Source: Candidatus Thalassarchaeaceae archaeon (lineage in GTDB: Archaea; Thermoplasmatota; Poseidoniia; Poseidoniales; Thalassarchaeaceae). From it: a DNA stretch of 9,973 nt. The stretch's first letter is position 1. Each line of letters begins with the position of its first letter. Made by a program: the position numbers and the translations under genes. The notes under the pieces are model-generated. The model saw nothing but the letters and a program-made list of their open reading frames with translations, did not search any database and had not been told where the DNA came from. The DNA lies in contig DUIL01000085.1 of assembly GCA_013330385.1 (NCBI GenBank), forward strand, positions 1-9,973, written 5' to 3'. Positions 7,266-9,973 of this stretch are shown here, piece by piece.

Positions 7266-8897
7266 ATGGCAGCGGGGTTGTCTGAGCGCAATCTACCTCC
7301 CGCCGATGTTGCGGTTATTGGTTCAGGCATTGCAGGACTCTTTCTCGCCCTGCGATGCTTTCGTCAAGGCCTTACTGTAGTTGTAGTAACAAAGAAAGAA
7401 TTGTCCACCTCCTCAACTAATTGGGCACAGGGCGGAATTGCCGGAGTGCTAGATGTCAATGACGAGTCGGCTCTGGAAGCGCATGTGAAGGATACTTTGT
7501 CCTCAGGAGCGGGGTTGTGTGACGAGGAAGTGGTTCGTTCGGTTGTATACGAGGCTGCAGATCGAATCAAAGATTTAGTTGAGCATGGAGTTGAGTTCGA
7601 CCTTAGTGCTAATGGGTTGTATGACCTTGCCCGAGAAGGTGGTCATTCTGACAAACGCATATTACACACTAAAGATAGAACTGGGGCAGAAATAGAGAGA
7701 GCATTAACAGAAGAAATTGCTGAAGAATATAATTCAGGATTACGGATTCTTGAGAATTGGATGGTACTTGACCTAATTCGACGTGATTTCACAGACCCAG
7801 ACAAAGGCGTTGCTGGACTATGGTGCATGGCGCCGGATGGAGTCGTATACACGCTTGCGGCTAGAACTGTAGTTTTGGCCTCAGGAGGAGCCGGGATGTT
7901 ACATTTAGCAACCACTAATCCACCGGTTTCAACGGGTGATGGAGTCGCCATGGCACACCGAGTTGGAGCAGATATCGAAGATATGGAATTCATTCAATTC
8001 CACCCTACAGCACTCGCGGTGGATTCTGAACAACCATTCCTAATTACTGAAGCAATGCGAGGCCATGGTGCGATCCTCATGACTCAAAATGAATACGCCG
8101 AATGGCGAATTAATCCCACTCCACTTGCAGAAGCATCATACATGTCAAAATACTCATCTAAAGGTAGCCTAGATACTCGCGATATAGTTGCTAGAGCCAC
8201 TGATAGAGAAATGAAGGAGAGTGGCGATCCTCATGTCCTTCTCGTCACCGAGCACCTCGACTCTGGAGAATTGAAAGATGAGTTCCCCACCATTGCTGCA
8301 CGTGTAGAGGATATGGGAATAAGATTTGGAGACGAACCAATTCCGGTTCGCCCCGCCGCTCATTACCTAGTAGGAGGGGTCTCGGTTGACCATTGTGGTA
8401 GAGCATTACGAAATGGAGAACCTATGCCCGGATTATATGCGATTGGAGAAGTGGCGAGAACTGGTCTACACGGAGCAAATCGTCTAGCCTCAAACTCACT
8501 TCTAGAGGCTGTCGTGTACTCAGAGCGAGCCGCAGAAGATATCAGCTCTAGAGCAACAAATGGAAAATTGCTAGAGATAATAGAAAATCTGACCCTGTGG
8601 CGTGATGATGATCTCGACGAATTTTCCTCACACCCAATGTTAGGTACAGATTTGAGAGCCTTGCGTAGTACAATGACGAACGATGTTGGACTGGTGAAAA
8701 GTGACTCTCGGCTGAGTCGTGCTCGTCAAAGAATATCTGAAATACGCGGTGAGATTGTACCATTATGGCATTCTACCAAACCAACTCAGAGCATGGTCGA
8801 ATTTCGTAATCTCATAATTTGTGCTGAACTAGTCACCGAAGCAAGTATGGCAAGACGAGAAAACGTAGGTTTACACTGGAATATTGACCTGGAATAA
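7266..8897 (+). CDS. nadB: L-aspartate oxidase
   Basis: NadB is an FAD enzyme that oxidises L-aspartate to iminoaspartate, using oxygen or fumarate. Quinolinate synthase NadA then uses the product in de novo NAD synthesis. The 543 residues match the family length (E. coli 540). Visible are the FAD dinucleotide fold VIGSGIAGL (17-25), STNWAQGGIAG (50-60), REGGHS (123-128, with the substrate-binding glutamate E124), the second FAD-contact region LASGGAG (204-210), FHPTAL with H246, RDIVARA with R305, PAAHY with H366, and GANRLASNSLLEA (403-415). The C-terminal helical domain has the NadB-like LRSTMTNDVGLVKS pattern, and together with REGGHS and TNWAQGGIAG this separates it from succinate dehydrogenase and fumarate reductase flavoproteins. 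nadA and nadC are not in the window. It diverges from smc, and its stop abuts that of the convergent ketopantoate reductase gene. Confidence 0.95.
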   Translation: MAAGLSERNLPPADVAVIGSGIAGLFLALRCFRQGLTVVVVTKKELSTSSTNWAQGGIAGVLDVNDESALEAHVKDTLSSGAGLCDEEVVRSVVYEAADRIKDLVEHGVEFDLSANGLYDLAREGGHSDKRILHTKDRTGAEIERALTEEIAEEYNSGLRILENWMVLDLIRRDFTDPDKGVAGLWCMAPDGVVYTLAARTVVLASGGAGMLHLATTNPPVSTGDGVAMAHRVGADIEDMEFIQFHPTALAVDSEQPFLITEAMRGHGAILMTQNEYAEWRINPTPLAEASYMSKYSSKGSLDTRDIVARATDREMKESGDPHVLLVTEHLDSGELKDEFPTIAARVEDMGIRFGDEPIPVRPAAHYLVGGVSVDHCGRALRNGEPMPGLYAIGEVARTGLHGANRLASNSLLEAVVYSERAAEDISSRATNGKLLEIIENLTLWRDDDLDEFSSHPMLGTDLRALRSTMTNDVGLVKSDSRLSRARQRISEIRGEIVPLWHSTKPTQSMVEFRNLIICAELVTEASMARRENVGLHWNIDLE

Positions 8898-9848
8898 TCA
8901 AGCGAATTCACTAGATTTTTCTATCCCTTTGACCATAGCGTGTAATGCTTGGTTTGCAGGAGTAGGGATTCCAAGAATTTCCCCCCTCTCAACAACGGCC
9001 CCACATAGCGAATCTATCTCTGTCAATCGTCCTGCCATTACATCTTGTAGCATAGAACAGCGATTTTCAGAAGTTGCTTCTACCACTTTACGCAGATGAT
9101 CTTCAAGTTCCACTTCTCCCAAATTAACCCCAAGTCCTCGAGCAACAGATGCTGCCTCACTCATAGCAGCAAGAGATTGTTCCCATAATTCAGGCACCTC
9201 CAAAATCGCTCCATTCCGAACACCAGCTATGGCACAGACAGGATTTATCGCCACATTCAGGAGTAATTTTCGCCACACAATCTGCTGCACATCTTCTGAC
9301 CAGATTGGTTCTAACTGAGCATCACTCAGTGCTGCAAATAGTTCAGACGCAATACCGGATGCAGGACCTCCATCGAGACCACCCATCCGGATAGCACCTC
9401 TGCCAACCCAGTATACAGAACCGTCACCATCTCTCCAAGCCCCATGAGTAATTGAGCCCCCTAAAACTCGGTCACGACCAATGCGATTAGCAAGAATTTC
9501 AGAGTTGCCCAAACCATTCTGTAAACTAATTGCAAGACCATCAGGAGTCAGCATCTCTTCCGCCAACTGAGCCAGTACAGGAGTTGATGCTGCCTTACCA
9601 CAAATTAGAGCGATATCACAACTAGACTGAATTGATTCGGATAACGGAGTTTCACTATCTACGATGATAAATCGTTCTGAGGGTATCATCTCTATTGAGC
9701 CCTCAGGAGTGTGAAGAATCAATCCGATGTCACTAAGATTTTTTGCGGTTTGACCTCGAGCAACTGCCAACAAATCCATTTGACTATCCGAGAGTGCCCC
9801 GAGGACAACGCCTCCAATTGAACCAACCCCGAGGACTGCTATCCTCAT
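8898..9848 (-). CDS. panE: 2-dehydropantoate 2-reductase (ketopantoate reductase)
   Basis: The enzyme reduces ketopantoate to pantoate with NAD(P)H, a step of coenzyme A synthesis in the cytosol. The 316 residues begin with a Rossmann fold, MRIAVLGVGSIGG, with GxGxxG at 7-12. R31 stands where the E. coli enzyme binds the NADPH phosphate. LQNGLG (109-114) carries the conserved N111. The C-terminal helical domain has WRKLLLNVAINPV (192-204), with K194 as the catalytic lysine, and TEID (276-279), with E277 as the acidic catalytic residue. GIPTPANQAL near the end is typical. The family (PanE/ApbA) has members acting on other 2-keto acids, so the exact substrate is inferred, though all active-site residues are present. 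The ATG shares one base with the stop of the upstream gene (TAATG), so it is a downstream operon member. Its TGA abuts the nadB stop. Confidence 0.88.
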   Translation of the reverse strand: MRIAVLGVGSIGGVVLGALSDSQMDLLAVARGQTAKNLSDIGLILHTPEGSIEMIPSERFIIVDSETPLSESIQSSCDIALICGKAASTPVLAQLAEEMLTPDGLAISLQNGLGNSEILANRIGRDRVLGGSITHGAWRDGDGSVYWVGRGAIRMGGLDGGPASGIASELFAALSDAQLEPIWSEDVQQIVWRKLLLNVAINPVCAIAGVRNGAILEVPELWEQSLAAMSEAASVARGLGVNLGEVELEDHLRKVVEATSENRCSMLQDVMAGRLTEIDSLCGAVVERGEILGIPTPANQALHAMVKGIEKSSEFA

Positions 9849-9973
9849 TATGACGCCTCAATAAACGAGCGAGCGGCAAGATTGAGAGTGATTCCATCAT
9901 CACCTGTAGTCACCCAGTAAACTAGCAAGGCTTCGGGGTCACCATTGCTTGTGATATTAACTTGGACTGAAGA
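9848..9973 (-). CDS. Unrecognised protein, C-terminal 41 residues only (cut by window edge)
   Basis: A minus-strand reading frame enters from the right edge and ends with TAA at 9850-9848, overlapping the ketopantoate reductase ATG by one base. The visible residues begin SSVQVNITSNGDPEALLVYW and end with LNLAARSFIEAS. The frame is open throughout the visible 41 codons, and the one-base overlap with a real gene on the same strand suggests a true gene translated together with it. The fragment has alternating hydrophobic residues that suggest beta strands and shows no cysteines, metal motif or membrane segment. I do not recognise the family, and no function should be assigned from this piece. 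Confidence 0.6.
   Translation of the reverse strand, partial: SSVQVNITSNGDPEALLVYWVTTGDDGITLNLAARSFIEAS

Noticed and set aside
7643..7993. A 116-codon minus-strand open frame opposite nadB
   Set aside because: It is fully contained in conserved nadB sequence and shows no recognisable features.
1..9973. A new defence, mobile or other undescribed multi-gene system
   Set aside because: Every gene of any length is a recognisable housekeeping gene with intact motifs. There are no transposase, integrase, toxin-antitoxin, CRISPR or phage features, and no tRNA was seen.

Overview
The window looks like ordinary chromosome from an archaeon, most probably a member of the Thermoplasmatota such as the marine Poseidoniales (Marine Group II). 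This is an inference from three things: an SMC protein with euryarchaeal-style sequence, a class II (bacterial-type) HMG-CoA reductase of the kind known from Thermoplasmatales and Archaeoglobales, and strong GGTG/GGAGG ribosome-binding sites. No 16S rRNA or other decisive marker is present, so the placement stays provisional.

Layout, left to right. Bases 1-201 are non-coding and carry several GTTAA/TTAAC motifs, including a hairpin, upstream of the HMG-CoA reductase gene (202-1497, +). That gene ends exactly where the convergent scpB gene ends. On the minus strand follow scpB, scpA and smc (1498-7083, transcribed smc-scpA-scpB with overlapping ends), a complete SMC-ScpA-ScpB condensin operon. 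A 182-base divergent intergenic region (7084-7265) separates smc from nadB (7266-8897, +), L-aspartate oxidase of de novo NAD synthesis. nadB abuts, stop codon to stop codon, a convergent ketopantoate reductase gene (8898-9848, -) of CoA synthesis. That gene is in turn preceded by the 3' end of an unrecognised minus-strand gene that runs off the right edge (9848-9973) and overlaps it by one base.

The genes are housekeeping: mevalonate and isoprenoid lipid synthesis, chromosome organisation, NAD synthesis and CoA synthesis. Only smc, scpA and scpB clearly work together, as one ring-shaped complex. No mobile element, CRISPR array, tRNA, rRNA, defence system or gene decay was seen, and there is no convincing undescribed system. 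The points most worth a second look are the long acidic tail of SMC, the repeated motif cluster upstream of the HMG-CoA reductase gene, the two zero-gap convergent gene junctions with the same TAATCA hexamer, and the unknown gene cut by the right edge.
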